Below are positions 1 to 8,779 of a stretch of 64,000 nt of DNA, one piece after another. The stretch is from Pseudorhodoplanes sp. (lineage in GTDB: Bacteria; Pseudomonadota; Alphaproteobacteria; Rhizobiales; Xanthobacteraceae). Below the pieces are notes generated by a model. The model had not been told where the DNA came from, did no database searches, and saw only the letters and a program-made list of their open reading frames with translations. Each line of letters begins with the position of its first letter. The first letter of the stretch is position 1. Location of the stretch: contig JABARS010000021.1 in assembly GCA_019187085.1 (NCBI GenBank), positions 56,589 through 120,588 on the forward strand. Reading direction: 5' to 3'. Position numbers and translations under genes: made by a program.

Positions 1-21
1 CTCGCCGGCCGGTTTCCCCGC

Positions 22-561
22 TCAATCGATCTTTTCGTTGGGATAGACGCCCCAGAGGCGCTCCTGCACGACCCAGCCATCGAAGTCCGTCCCGGAAATC
101 CGGCACCAGGCCCCGGTGCATGAGCGGATCGCCGCGAGAACGCCGGCCTGCAGCTTCGCCTGCGTCTGACACGGCTCCTGCGGGCGCGCGCACAGCGGCA
201 CCAGTTCGTCCTTGGGCCTCGGGTTGACGATCGCGGTGCGCCGGCCGGTCAGCAGCGAGTGATAGACCCAGCCTTCCGCCCCCTCGCCGTCACGCACCCG
301 CCGCCAGTTCTCGAACTCGGCGGTGATCTCCACCGGCAGGCCGGCGCGGGTGAAGACCCACGCCACCTCGTGATCCTTGGTCGGCCCGGTGCGCACATTG
401 ACGCGATCGGACTTGATGCTCACGAAACGCGGCACCGGCAACCCGCTCACCGGCCCCTGCGGCGTTTCCGCCGCCGCCTGCGCCTCGGCAAAGCCCGTCG
501 CGAGCACGAGCGCGAGGACAATACGAATGACTTGGCGAATGCCTTGTGTTGCAGATGCCAT
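22..561 (-). CDS. Secreted protein with two bacterial SH3 domains
   Basis: A 179-residue protein. An N-terminal hydrophobic stretch (about residues 10-30, ending AEAQAAAE) looks like a Sec signal peptide, so the protein is probably periplasmic. Two SH3-like modules follow: residues about 45-105, containing VNVRTGPTKDHEVAWVF, and about 110-172, ending in DGWVVQERLWGVYP. Bacterial SH3 domains of this type usually bind peptidoglycan or peptides. Four cysteines (124, 131, 148, 153) lie in the second module and could form disulfides. The ATG at 561 is chosen because the signal peptide begins there; no clear ribosome binding site is visible. The gene is divergent from the dehydrogenase at 728. The exact role is unknown. 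Confidence 0.8.
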   Translation of the reverse strand: MASATQGIRQVIRIVLALVLATGFAEAQAAAETPQGPVSGLPVPRFVSIKSDRVNVRTGPTKDHEVAWVFTRAGLPVEITAEFENWRRVRDGEGAEGWVYHSLLTGRRTAIVNPRPKDELVPLCARPQEPCQTQAKLQAGVLAAIRSCTGAWCRISGTDFDGWVVQERLWGVYPNEKID

Positions 562-677
562 CTGATAGAGAAAGCTGAACTGGAACCGGACGCCGGGGAT
601 CGCACGGGAGTGTCTGCCAGCGCGGTTAAAGAGGGCTGAACGGCCGGCGCGCGAACCGCGGTTCCCCGATCGGGACG

Positions 678-726
678 GACACGAGGCCAAGACGACACGA
701 GGCCGAGACGACACGAGGGCTGAAAC
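678..726. repeat. Three tandem 16-bp units carrying the ribosome binding site of the next gene
   Basis: Copies at 678-693 (GACACGAGGCCAAGAC), 694-709 (one base different) and 710-725 (diverged at the 3' end). The third copy supplies GAGGG at 715-719, eight bases before the ATG at 728, so the repeat contains the ribosome binding site of the dehydrogenase gene. Confidence 0.8.
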
Positions 727-727
727 A

Positions 728-1729
728 ATGCCAAGCCGAAAAAAGCCCCTGGTCATCGTGACGCGCAAGCTGCCCGATACCGTCGAAACGCGCATGCGCG
801 AGCTTTTCGACACCCAGCTCAATCTCGACGACAAGCCGATGAGCCAGACGCAGCTCGCCGAAGCGGTAAAGATCGCCGACGTCCTCGTTCCCACCGTCAC
901 CGACCGCATCGACGCGTCCGTCCTCAGCCATACCGGCGAGAAGCTCAAGCTGATCGCGAATTTCGGCAACGGCGTCGACAATATCGACGTCGCCTCCGCG
1001 CTCCAGCGCGGCATCACCGTGACCAACACGCCCGGCGTCCTGACCGAAGACACCGCCGACATGACGATGGCGCTCGTGCTCGCGGTGCCGCGGCGGCTGA
1101 CCGAGGGCGCGCAGGTGCTCACCGGCGACAACGAATGGAGCGGATGGTCGCCGACCTGGATGCTCGGCCACCGCATCTGGGGCAAGCGGCTCGGCATCAT
1201 CGGCATGGGACGCATCGGGCAGGCGGTGGCGCGCCGCGCGCGCGCGTTCGGCCTGCAGATCCACTACCACAACCGCCGCCGCGCGGCCCCGCAGATCGAG
1301 GAAGAGCTGAGCGCCACCTATTGGGAAAGCCTCGACCAGATGCTGGCGCGCGTCGATATCGTGTCGGTGAATTGCCCGCACACGCCGGCGACCTTCCATC
1401 TATTGTCGGCGCGCCGGCTCAAGCTGCTGCGCCCGGAAGCCTATGTCGTCAATACCGCGCGCGGCGAGATCATCGACGAGAATGCGCTGATCCGCATGAT
1501 CGCCGCCGGCGAGCTGGCCGGCGCCGGGCTCGACGTGTTCGAGCACGAGCCGGCGGTCAATCCGCGGCTCGCCAAGCTGGCGCGCGAGGGCAAGGTCGTC
1601 CTGCTGCCACACATGGGCTCGGCGACGATCGAGGGCCGCGTCGACATGGGCGAGAAGGTCATCATCAACATCAAGACCTTCATGGACGGCCACCGTCCGC
1701 CGGACCGCGTGCTGCCCTCGATGCTCTGA
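728..1729 (+). CDS. gyaR: D-2-hydroxyacid dehydrogenase, glyoxylate/hydroxypyruvate reductase type
   Basis: A 333-residue cytoplasmic NAD(P)H-dependent dehydrogenase, expected to reduce glyoxylate or hydroxypyruvate to glycolate or D-glycerate. The nucleotide-binding motif GMGRIG is at residues 159-164. The family catalytic residues are in place: Arg245 in NTARGE, Glu274 in FEHEP and His295 in LLPHMGSAT. Length is normal for the family. The start is supported by GAGGG at 715-719. The gene is convergent with the MoeB-like gene, with only four bases between the stop codons. The precise substrate cannot be read from sequence; formate or phosphoglycerate dehydrogenase activity is less likely given the length and the GyaR-like C-terminal half. 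Confidence 0.88.
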   Translation: MPSRKKPLVIVTRKLPDTVETRMRELFDTQLNLDDKPMSQTQLAEAVKIADVLVPTVTDRIDASVLSHTGEKLKLIANFGNGVDNIDVASALQRGITVTNTPGVLTEDTADMTMALVLAVPRRLTEGAQVLTGDNEWSGWSPTWMLGHRIWGKRLGIIGMGRIGQAVARRARAFGLQIHYHNRRRAAPQIEEELSATYWESLDQMLARVDIVSVNCPHTPATFHLLSARRLKLLRPEAYVVNTARGEIIDENALIRMIAAGELAGAGLDVFEHEPAVNPRLAKLAREGKVVLLPHMGSATIEGRVDMGEKVIINIKTFMDGHRPPDRVLPSML

Positions 1730-1733
1730 GCGC

Positions 1734-2546
1734 TCAGCGATACCCCGACAGATCGCGGATCGTGGGCGTCTCGCCCGACAGCGGGTTGGCCGGGTCCCAG
1801 CGATAGTGCAGCGTCTCGAAGCGCATCGCGCGCGCATCGATCATCAGCAGCCGCCCGACAAGGCCCTCGCCGAAGCCGACGATCTCGCGGATCGCTTCGA
1901 GCGCGATCATCGATCCGAGGATGCCCGCAAGCGCGCCGAGAATGCCGGCTTCCGCGCAGGCCGGCACCGTGCCCGGCGGCGGCGGCTCCGGGAACAGGCA
2001 GCGGTAGCTCGGGTTCGGCGTGCCGTCGGCACCGCGCTCGTGCGCACGCACGGTGGTCAGGGTGCCGTCGAAGGTCCCGAGCGCGGCGGTGACGAGCGGC
2101 TTTGCGGCAAGGTAGCAGGCGTCGGACACGAGATAGCGCGTCTCGAAATTGTCCGACCCGTCGGCGACCAGATCGTAGCCGCCGATCAGGTCGAGCGCGT
2201 TCGTACCGGTCAGCCGCAGCGGATACGTCACGACCCGCACATGCGGATTGAGGCGCGCGATCGCCTCCGCCGCGCTTTGCGTTTTCTGCCGGCCGACATC
2301 GCCGGTGGCGTGAATGACCTGGCGCTGGAGATTCGACAGCGCCACCGTGTCGTCGTCGACGACCCCGAGCGTGCCGACGCCGGCGGCGGCGAGATAGAGC
2401 AGGACCGGTGCCCCGAGCCCGCCGGCTCCGATCACCAGAACGCGCGCCGCCTTGAGCCGCGCCTGACCGGGGCCGCCCACTTCGCGCAGTACGATATGCC
2501 GCGCATAGCGTTCCAGTTCGTCCGGGCCAAGCACCGCAGAGTTCAC
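1734..2546 (-). CDS. moeB: MoeB/ThiF-family adenylyltransferase lacking the zinc cysteines
   Basis: A 270-residue E1-like enzyme. In this family it activates the C-terminal glycine of MoaD (molybdopterin synthesis) or ThiS (thiamine synthesis) by adenylation. The ATP site begins VLVIGAGGLGAP (about residues 37-48); the DGSDNFETR motif and the catalytic-type Cys197 in ACAEAG are present. The zinc tetrad of E. coli MoeB (Cys-x2-Cys twice) is mostly missing: the first position is Ser180 (PSYRC), only Cys183 remains, and the C-terminal Cys-x2-Cys is absent. There is no rhodanese domain. A GTG start at 2546 is chosen because the conserved region begins right after it and a GGAAGGGCGGG-like site lies upstream; an ATG at 2648 would add 34 low-complexity residues. 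Confidence 0.82.
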   Translation of the reverse strand: MNSAVLGPDELERYARHIVLREVGGPGQARLKAARVLVIGAGGLGAPVLLYLAAAGVGTLGVVDDDTVALSNLQRQVIHATGDVGRQKTQSAAEAIARLNPHVRVVTYPLRLTGTNALDLIGGYDLVADGSDNFETRYLVSDACYLAAKPLVTAALGTFDGTLTTVRAHERGADGTPNPSYRCLFPEPPPPGTVPACAEAGILGALAGILGSMIALEAIREIVGFGEGLVGRLLMIDARAMRFETLHYRWDPANPLSGETPTIRDLSGYR

Positions 2547-2705
2547 GACAGACCCGCCCTTCCGGAACCGTGCGCCGGGATCGCCGTGACGCGCGGGCGC
2601 AACGCCGCCGCGCGCCGGACCGCGGGACGCAGAAGCACTCTTGCGCATCGTACGCCCGATTGGCCATGCTTGCCGCCCGGGCGACCGGCGTACGGGGCGT
2701 AGGTC

Positions 2706-4160
2706 ATGCGAGTTCCAGTTCTTGTCGCGCTTGTGGCGGTTTCGGCGGTCTGTAGTCTTCTTTTGACGCCCGGGCGGTCCGTTGCGCAAGAGGCCCGCAC
2801 GCCTCCCGCGCCGGGCCAGCCCAAACCGCAATCGCCGAAACCGCAAGCCACCAAGCCGCAAACACCCAAGCCGCGCGCGGGCGCATCCGAGGCTCCGGCC
2901 GCCGAGCGGCCGGCCGCGCCCACCAACGGCGCGCTGCGGGAGGCCTATGCCGCGCTGCCGCTGGCGGAGCGCTTCGCCATCCAGTCCGACCTGATCTGGT
3001 CCGGCGACTATAACGGGATGATCTCCGGCGACGTCGGCGACCGCGCGATCGCGGCCGTGAAGGCCTTCCAGAAGCGCAACAAGAGCAAGGAGACCGGCAT
3101 CCTGACGCCGGAGGAGCGCGCGCTGCTCGCCGCAAGCGTGCGCGAGAAGCAGGACCAGGTCGGCTGGACGCTGGTCGAGGACCCGGTGATGGTCGGCGTG
3201 CGTCTCGGCATTCCCGCCAGGCTCGCGCCGCGCAAGGAGCGCGGCCGCACCGGCGGACGCTGGACCTCGGCGCGCGGCGAAGTGCAGATCGAGACGTTCC
3301 GCGACAGCATCGCCGACACCACGTTCGCGGCTCTGTTCGAGCAGCAGAAAAAGAGCCCGGCCGGACGGCGGACCGAATACAGCGCCCTGCGTGCGGATTT
3401 CTTCGTCCTGTCCGGCCTGCAGGGCCTGAAGAAATTCTACGTCCGCGCGCAGCTTCGCGAGAACGAGGTGCGCGGCATCAGCATCCTCTACGATCAGGCG
3501 ATGGACGGCATCATGGAGCCGGTCGTCGTCGCGATGTCGAGCGCGTTCGCGCCGTTCGCGGCCGGCGACGCGCTGATCGGCGTCAAGCGCAATGTCGAAT
3601 ACGCCACCGCCGTGGTCGCAAGCGCCGACGGCCATCTGGTCACCGACCGCGCGGCGACCGACGGATGCCATGTCATCATCGTCGCCGGCCACGGGCATGC
3701 CGAGCGCATCGCCGAGGACCCGGCCGCCGACCTCGCGCTGATCCGCGTGCACGGCCCGCATCGCTTTGCGCCACTCGCCTTGTCCGCCGATCCGCCGCGC
3801 AGCGGCGACCTCGCCGTGGTCGGCATCGGCGATCCGCAGACCCAGGACGGCGGCCACGCGATCACCGCGCCGAGCATCCGCATCCGCGGCGTCGAAGGCG
3901 GGCGCGTCGTGCTGGACCCGCCGCCGCCGCTCGGCTTCGGCGGCGGCGCCGTCATCGACGGCCAGGGTCGGTTCATCGGCCTGACCGTGCTCAAGCCGGC
4001 GGTGGTGGCGGGACCGCCGGCCCCGCCGCAGGCCGCGCTCGCCTCCGCCGCCGCCATCATCCGCTTCCTTGAAACGAACAAGGTCGCGCCGGCGATCGGA
4101 AACGCCAGCGTCGAGGCGGCGCGCGCGTCGGTCGTGCGTCTGATATGCGTGCGGAAGTAA
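2706..4160 (+). CDS. Secreted peptidoglycan-binding protein with apparently inactive trypsin-like domain
   Basis: A 484-residue protein with a signal peptide (residues 1-28, cleavage near VAQ-EA). A proline/lysine-rich linker with repeated PKPQ motifs follows (about 35-60). Next comes a peptidoglycan-binding-like helical domain (about 88-142, GDYNGMISGDVGDRAI then VKAFQKRNK). The C-terminal part (about 290-460) has the layout of a trypsin/HtrA fold, including DLALIRV with Asp342. The usual GNSGGP nucleophile loop, however, reads GFGGGA at 410-415, with Gly412 in place of serine. The expected TNxHV histidine region reads TDRAATDG. I infer a non-catalytic envelope protein. The gene is divergent from moeB; the ATG at 2706 precedes the signal peptide directly. 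Confidence 0.75.
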   Translation: MRVPVLVALVAVSAVCSLLLTPGRSVAQEARTPPAPGQPKPQSPKPQATKPQTPKPRAGASEAPAAERPAAPTNGALREAYAALPLAERFAIQSDLIWSGDYNGMISGDVGDRAIAAVKAFQKRNKSKETGILTPEERALLAASVREKQDQVGWTLVEDPVMVGVRLGIPARLAPRKERGRTGGRWTSARGEVQIETFRDSIADTTFAALFEQQKKSPAGRRTEYSALRADFFVLSGLQGLKKFYVRAQLRENEVRGISILYDQAMDGIMEPVVVAMSSAFAPFAAGDALIGVKRNVEYATAVVASADGHLVTDRAATDGCHVIIVAGHGHAERIAEDPAADLALIRVHGPHRFAPLALSADPPRSGDLAVVGIGDPQTQDGGHAITAPSIRIRGVEGGRVVLDPPPPLGFGGGAVIDGQGRFIGLTVLKPAVVAGPPAPPQAALASAAAIIRFLETNKVAPAIGNASVEAARASVVRLICVRK

Positions 4161-4166
4161 CCGCGC

Positions 4167-4940
4167 CTACCGGTTCTTGAAGTTCGCGGCGCGCTTGGAC
4201 GCGAACGCCGCCATGCCTTCCTTCTGGTCTTCGGTCGCAAACAGCGAATGGAAGACCCGCCGTTCGAAACGAACGCCCTCGGCGAGCGTCGTCTCCAGCG
4301 CGACGTTGACGGCTTCCTTCGCCATCATCGTGGCCGGCAGCGGCATCGAAGCGATCGTCTCCGCCATTTTCATCGCTTCGTCCATGAGAGACGCCAGCGG
4401 CACGATGCGCGCGACGAGGCCGGAGCGCTCGGCTTCCTGCGCATCCATCATGCGGCCGGTCAGGCAGAGATCCATCGCCTTGGCCTTGCCGATGGCGCGC
4501 GTCAGCCGCTGCGTGCCGCCGATGCCGGGGATGACGCCGAGCTTGATCTCGGGCTGGCCGAACTTCGCGTTGTCGGCGGCCAGAATGACGTCGCACTGCA
4601 TCGCCAGCTCGCAGCCGCCGCCGAGCGCAAAGCCGGCCACCGCCGCGATCAGCGGCTTGCGGGCGCGCGCCGCGCGATCCCAGTCGGCGGCGAAGTTGGC
4701 CATGTAGACATCCATGAAGGATTTCTCCGACATCTCCTTGATGTCGGCGCCGGCCGCGAAGGCCTTGTCCGAACCGGTGATGACCAGACACCCGATCGCC
4801 GGATCCGCCTCGAACGCGTCGATCGCCGCCGCGAGCTCGCGAATGAGCGCGCTGCTCAAGGCGTTCATCGCCGCCGGGCGGTTGAGCCGGATCACGCCGA
4901 CGCGTCCGCGCGTTTCGACAAGGATGTTCTCATAAGCCAT
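4167..4940 (-). CDS. Enoyl-CoA hydratase
   Basis: A 257-residue crotonase-fold enzyme, the usual length for a single-domain enoyl-CoA hydratase, which adds water to trans-2-enoyl-CoA in beta-oxidation or related CoA pathways. AGADIKEM (about residues 63-70) forms part of the oxyanion hole. Both catalytic glutamates are visible: Glu111 in [11 protein letters not shown] and Glu131 in [10 protein letters not shown] good ribosome binding site (AGAAGGGA on the minus strand) precedes the ATG at 4940. The gene stands alone, convergent with the trypsin-like gene seven bases away. Substrate chain length and pathway cannot be assigned from the neighbours. Confidence 0.9.
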   Translation of the reverse strand: MAYENILVETRGRVGVIRLNRPAAMNALSSALIRELAAAIDAFEADPAIGCLVITGSDKAFAAGADIKEMSEKSFMDVYMANFAADWDRAARARKPLIAAVAGFALGGGCELAMQCDVILAADNAKFGQPEIKLGVIPGIGGTQRLTRAIGKAKAMDLCLTGRMMDAQEAERSGLVARIVPLASLMDEAMKMAETIASMPLPATMMAKEAVNVALETTLAEGVRFERRVFHSLFATEDQKEGMAAFASKRAANFKNR

Positions 4941-5116
4941 GGCTGCCGGTCCCTTCTGAATCCGGGCTCTGGGGTAGCCGAGACGACGATTGCACGCAAC
5001 GCGTCCGGGGGCCGCCGGCAAGCGGCCGGCCGACGCCCGCTCGGCGGCCGGAATTAGCGCATTGTTCGCGCACGATCTTTTCCAAGGCACCGCGGCGCCT
5101 CATTCGCCACGGTGCG

Positions 5117-5905
5117 TCAGTGAAATTCGGCGACCGCCGCAATCAGGCGCTCGATGTCTTCCGGACGCGACAGGCGATGATCGCCGTCCTTGATCAGGGT
5201 GAAAACGACATCCTCGCGCGCCAGGAGCGTCACCAGCTCGGCGGCATGCTGCCAAGGCACGTCGCGGTCCTTCACCCCTTGCAGGATGCGGACCGGACAG
5301 CCGGTCTCGATCAGCCCACCCATGATCAGATGCCGGCGGCCGTCCTCGATCAGCCGGCGCGTCACGAGATAGGGCTCGTCGGAATATTCCGACGGCACCG
5401 TCCACGATCCCCTCTCCTCGATCTGCCGCCTGATCTCGGGCGTGAAGCGCTGCCACATCAGGACTTCGGTGAAGTCGGGGGCCGGTGCCACCAGCACCAT
5501 GCCGCAGGGACGTGCCGGCGCGGCTTCGCCGTTCGCAGCACCTTGCGCCAGCGCGCGCGCCAGAAGCAGCGCCATCCACCCGCCCATGGACGAGCCGACG
5601 ACGACCTGCGGTCCGCGGCAGAAGCTCCGGAATACGGCGAGCGATTCCTCCAGCCAGCGGCCGATGCTGCCCTCGGCGATGGCACCGCCGGATTCGCCGT
5701 GCCCGGAATAGTCGAAGCGCACGCAGCCGCGCCCCTGAGCGGCGGCCCAGGCGTCGAGCGCCTCGATTTTCGTTCCGCGCATGTCGGACATGAAACCGCC
5801 GAGCCAGAACACGCCCGGCCCCGCGCCTTCGCGCACCCGCACCGCGATGCGCCGCGCGTCCGCGCCCGTTCCAACATCGATATGTTTCAGGCTAACGTCG
5901 CTCAT
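5117..5905 (-). CDS. Alpha/beta hydrolase
   Basis: A 262-residue cytoplasmic alpha/beta-hydrolase. The nucleophile elbow is GSSMG with Ser106, the acid is probably Asp213 (KDRDVP) and the histidine is His243 (GDHRL). An early DYSGHGESGG motif (about 65-74) is typical of the esterase/thioesterase branch that includes ABHD10-like enzymes. There is no signal peptide or membrane segment. It lies between the enoyl-CoA hydratase (same strand, 176 bases away) and the divergent glycosyltransferase. The likely reaction is hydrolysis of an ester or thioester; the substrate is unknown. Confidence 0.8.
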   Translation of the reverse strand: MSDVSLKHIDVGTGADARRIAVRVREGAGPGVFWLGGFMSDMRGTKIEALDAWAAAQGRGCVRFDYSGHGESGGAIAEGSIGRWLEESLAVFRSFCRGPQVVVGSSMGGWMALLLARALAQGAANGEAAPARPCGMVLVAPAPDFTEVLMWQRFTPEIRRQIEERGSWTVPSEYSDEPYLVTRRLIEDGRRHLIMGGLIETGCPVRILQGVKDRDVPWQHAAELVTLLAREDVVFTLIKDGDHRLSRPEDIERLIAAVAEFH

Positions 5906-6030
5906 CGTCCTGATTCGCAGCGATCCGCCGACCGATCATCCGGTTTCCCAGCGATGCCCGAATCTGTTTCGCCGCAAGCCGGCGTCAGCGCAAGAGGATA
6001 TTGCCGCGGACTCCACCGGGAATTTGCGGC

Positions 6031-7326
6031 ATGAGCAACCAAGCGCGCATCCCGCTGGACGCCGTGCGGCGGCTTGCCGGCGCGACCGTCCTTCTCCTCG
6101 CCCCCAAACCCGACGACGAACGGGCGGCGCAGTCGGCGCTCGACATCGCCTTCGCGCTGCAGAAGGCCGGCGCCCGCGCGATCGTCGCGAGCCGGCGCGG
6201 GCCGCTCGTCGACAGGCTGCAGGCCGCCGGGATCGCGTGGCGAGCGCTTTCCCACGACAGCGTCAATCCTTTCCGCCTGCGCGCGAACGCGCGACGGCTC
6301 GAGCGGCTGATCCTCGCCGAGCGCGTCGACATCGTGCATGCGTACAGCGCCGGCGGCGCCTGGAGCGCGCTGGCGGCGACGGAAAAGCTTCCGGTCTGGC
6401 TCGTCACCGCATTCCCCGACGCGGTGCCGGCGCGGTTCTCGCTGCGGACATTCTATTGGGGCGCGCTCGCACGCGGCGACAAGGTCATCGCGCATTCCTC
6501 GTTCGTGGCGGGCCCCACCATCCGGCGCTTCAACATCGCGCGCGACCGCGTGGCGATCGTGCCGGAAGCGGTCGATGCCGACATGTTCAATCCCGCGACG
6601 ATGCGCCCGGAACGCGTGCTGGCGCTGCGCAAGCTCTGGAACGTGCCGAACGGCAACCGCGTCATCCTGGTGCCGGGCCCGCTCGCGCCCGCCGAAGGGC
6701 AGGACGTGCTGATCGAGGCTGCGGCCATGACGCCGCCGCACCTGTTGCGCGACGTCACGTTCGTCCTGATCGGAGAGACCCGCGCGCACCGCCGCTATGC
6801 GCGCGCGCTTTCGGCGAGCGCCCGGCGCCGTCGCATCGCGCCGCTGTTCGTGCGGCCGGGCGCATGCACCGACTGGCCGGCGGCGCTCGCGGCCGCCGAT
6901 TTCGTCGTCATGCCGGCGGTCACGCAACGCCTCTACGGCGACCCGATCCCGCAATCGCAGACGATGGCGCGCCCGGTGATCGCCTCCGCCGCGGGCATCC
7001 TGCCGGAGCACCTGCTGGCGCCGCCGCGGATGCCGAAATCGCTGCGCACGGGCTGGATCGTGCCGCCCGGCGACCCGCAGGCACTCGCCGAAACGCTGAC
7101 CGAGGCCATCTCCCTCGATCTGGCCGGCTACCGGGCGCTGGCCGCCCGCGCCCGCCGGTTCGCGGAATTCATGTTTTCGCCGCAAAACGTTGCCGCTTCG
7201 GTCCTCAAAATTTATAATGAATTATTGGAAGGCAATCCTGACACATTGCATACGCAGGTAAGACCGACTATCAATCCATTCGACGCCGCCGCGACCCCGT
7301 ATCTCGTTCCGCGCGCTCCGCACTAA
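6031..7326 (+). CDS. GT4-like glycosyltransferase (first of a pair)
   Basis: A 431-residue GT-B fold protein resembling glycosyltransferase family 4. The N-terminal Rossmann-like half contains VDIVHAYSAGGAW and a membrane-facing basic region. The C-terminal half contains VILVPGPLAPAEGQDVLIEA, typical of the nucleotide-sugar domain. The ATG at 6031 is chosen; an in-frame TTG at 6001 would add ten residues with no family support. It is followed 19 bases later by a second glycosyltransferase of similar layout, so the two are probably co-transcribed and act on the same glycan (inference). The usual EX7E motif is less clear here than in the neighbour, so donor and acceptor are unknown. Confidence 0.75.
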   Translation: MSNQARIPLDAVRRLAGATVLLLAPKPDDERAAQSALDIAFALQKAGARAIVASRRGPLVDRLQAAGIAWRALSHDSVNPFRLRANARRLERLILAERVDIVHAYSAGGAWSALAATEKLPVWLVTAFPDAVPARFSLRTFYWGALARGDKVIAHSSFVAGPTIRRFNIARDRVAIVPEAVDADMFNPATMRPERVLALRKLWNVPNGNRVILVPGPLAPAEGQDVLIEAAAMTPPHLLRDVTFVLIGETRAHRRYARALSASARRRRIAPLFVRPGACTDWPAALAAADFVVMPAVTQRLYGDPIPQSQTMARPVIASAAGILPEHLLAPPRMPKSLRTGWIVPPGDPQALAETLTEAISLDLAGYRALAARARRFAEFMFSPQNVAASVLKIYNELLEGNPDTLHTQVRPTINPFDAAATPYLVPRAPH

Positions 7327-7345
7327 CGCAGCCAATATTTTCGAG

Positions 7346-8614
7346 GTGTTCGTGGCATCCGGTTCCGCCGCCCGTCTTTTGTCCGAGAGCCAGCCACACG
7401 GTCTGCTGTTTGCGCCGGACCGCTCGAACGTCGTCAACATCCATCCGCTGAACATCCTCGTCATTGCGCCGACGCTCGATGCCGGCGCCGCCGATGCCGC
7501 GGTGATCGATCTCGTGCGTATCTTGACCGAAGCGCGCAACCGTCCGGTGGTGATCTCGCGCGGCGGACGGCTGGAGCATCAGGTTTCCGAGCACGGCGCG
7601 CAACTGATCCATCTCGACGTCGCGAGCAAGAATCCGTTCGTCATGCTGCGCAATGCCGTCGCGATCGCGCGGATCGCCTTGCGCACGCGCTGCGATCTCG
7701 TTCACGTCCATGGCCGCGCGCCGGCCTGGAGCGCGTGGCTGGCCTGCCGCTGCATCGGCGTTCCCTTCGTGACCTCGTGGTACAAGGGATTCCGCGAACA
7801 GAATGTCTTCAAGCGCCTCTACAACAGCGTCATGGCGCGCGGAGACCGCGTGATCGCGGTCAGCGACCAGATCGCCGAGATCATCAACGACCGCTACGGC
7901 ACGCCCTGGGGCCGCATCAATGTCGTGCCGGCCGGCTTCGACCTGTCGCCTTTCGATCCGGCCGCGGTGTCGCCGGCGCGCATCGAGACGATGCGGCGCA
8001 TTTTCGGCGCCGGCCCGCAGACCAAGATCATTCTCGCCCCCGGCCGCATGCTGCGCCGCAAGGGCCATCATCTGCTGGTAAAGGCGGCGCAGCGGCTGAA
8101 GGACGCCGGGCTGAAGGATTTCGTCTGCGTGTTCGTCGGCGAGGACCACGGCCACAGCCGCTACATGGGCGAATTGTGGGACCTCGTGCTGGCGACCGGG
8201 ACGGCCGACGTCGTGCGCATGACCGGGCCGGTGACCGATATCGCCGCGGCCTATGCGGCGGCCTGCGTCGTCGTGTCCGCCGCGACCCAGGCCGAGGGCC
8301 TACAGCGCACGATCCTCGAAGCTCAGGCCATGGCGCGGCCGGTGGTCGTCTCCGATCTCGCCGCCGGCTCCGATGTCGTCCTCGCACCGCCGGCCGTTTC
8401 GGAAGATCGCATGACCGGCTTCCGTTTCCCCAGCGGAAACGATGCCGCGCTGGCCTCGGCGCTGCTGCGCCTGTTCTCCATGCACGATCAGGCCCGGACG
8501 GCGATCGGCCTGCGCGGCCGGGAATGGGTACGCGGCCATTTCAATGCCGCGACGGCGGCCGAACTGACGCTGAAGCTCTATGCCGACGTGGCCGGGAGCC
8601 GTCAGGCCGCGTGA
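7346..8614 (+). CDS. GT4 glycosyltransferase (second of a pair)
   Basis: A 422-residue family 4 glycosyltransferase. Visible motifs are LVHVHGRAPAWSAW in the N-terminal half, ILAPGRMLRRKGHHLLVKA at the start of the donor domain, and a good EX7E element (EGLQRTILE) expected to contact the nucleotide sugar. The start is a GTG: 7346 is used here, but the GTG at 7352 has a better-spaced GAGG (7343-7346) and may be the true one. It follows the first glycosyltransferase by 19 bases and shares its overall plan, which suggests an old duplication. The pair likely works on a surface polysaccharide, lipopolysaccharide core or glycolipid; no other glycan genes are adjacent. Confidence 0.8.
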   Translation: MFVASGSAARLLSESQPHGLLFAPDRSNVVNIHPLNILVIAPTLDAGAADAAVIDLVRILTEARNRPVVISRGGRLEHQVSEHGAQLIHLDVASKNPFVMLRNAVAIARIALRTRCDLVHVHGRAPAWSAWLACRCIGVPFVTSWYKGFREQNVFKRLYNSVMARGDRVIAVSDQIAEIINDRYGTPWGRINVVPAGFDLSPFDPAAVSPARIETMRRIFGAGPQTKIILAPGRMLRRKGHHLLVKAAQRLKDAGLKDFVCVFVGEDHGHSRYMGELWDLVLATGTADVVRMTGPVTDIAAAYAAACVVVSAATQAEGLQRTILEAQAMARPVVVSDLAAGSDVVLAPPAVSEDRMTGFRFPSGNDAALASALLRLFSMHDQARTAIGLRGREWVRGHFNAATAAELTLKLYADVAGSRQAA

Positions 8615-8664
8615 CCGCCTTTGCCCCCAGGATGACCGGAGGCCGACGGCGCAACCTGCCGCAA

Positions 8665-8695
8665 TTGACTTGCGAACCGTTTCTCCCGATTCTAA
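8665..8695 (+). promoter_or_regulatory. Possible sigma-70 promoter for infC
   Basis: TTGACT at 8665-8670 matches a -35 box well. The best -10 candidates are weak (ATTCTA or TTCTAA around 8689-8695, spacing 18-19). It is followed by the leader hairpin and infC. The assignment rests on position and the -35 match only. Confidence 0.35.
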
Positions 8696-8711
8696 AGCCA
8701 TTCGCTCCTCG

Positions 8712-8738
8712 CGCCGTGCCTCGCAAAGCGGCACGGCG
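8712..8738 (+). other. Stem-loop in the infC leader
   Basis: CGCCGTGCC (8712-8720) pairs perfectly with GGCACGGCG (8730-8738) around a nine-base loop. It ends 41 bases before the infC start. No run of T follows, so it is not a standard intrinsic terminator; a leader or attenuator structure is possible. Confidence 0.6.
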
Positions 8739-8779
8739 ACGATGAGCGCGCCGTCGAAACAGCACAGGAGAAGATTACC

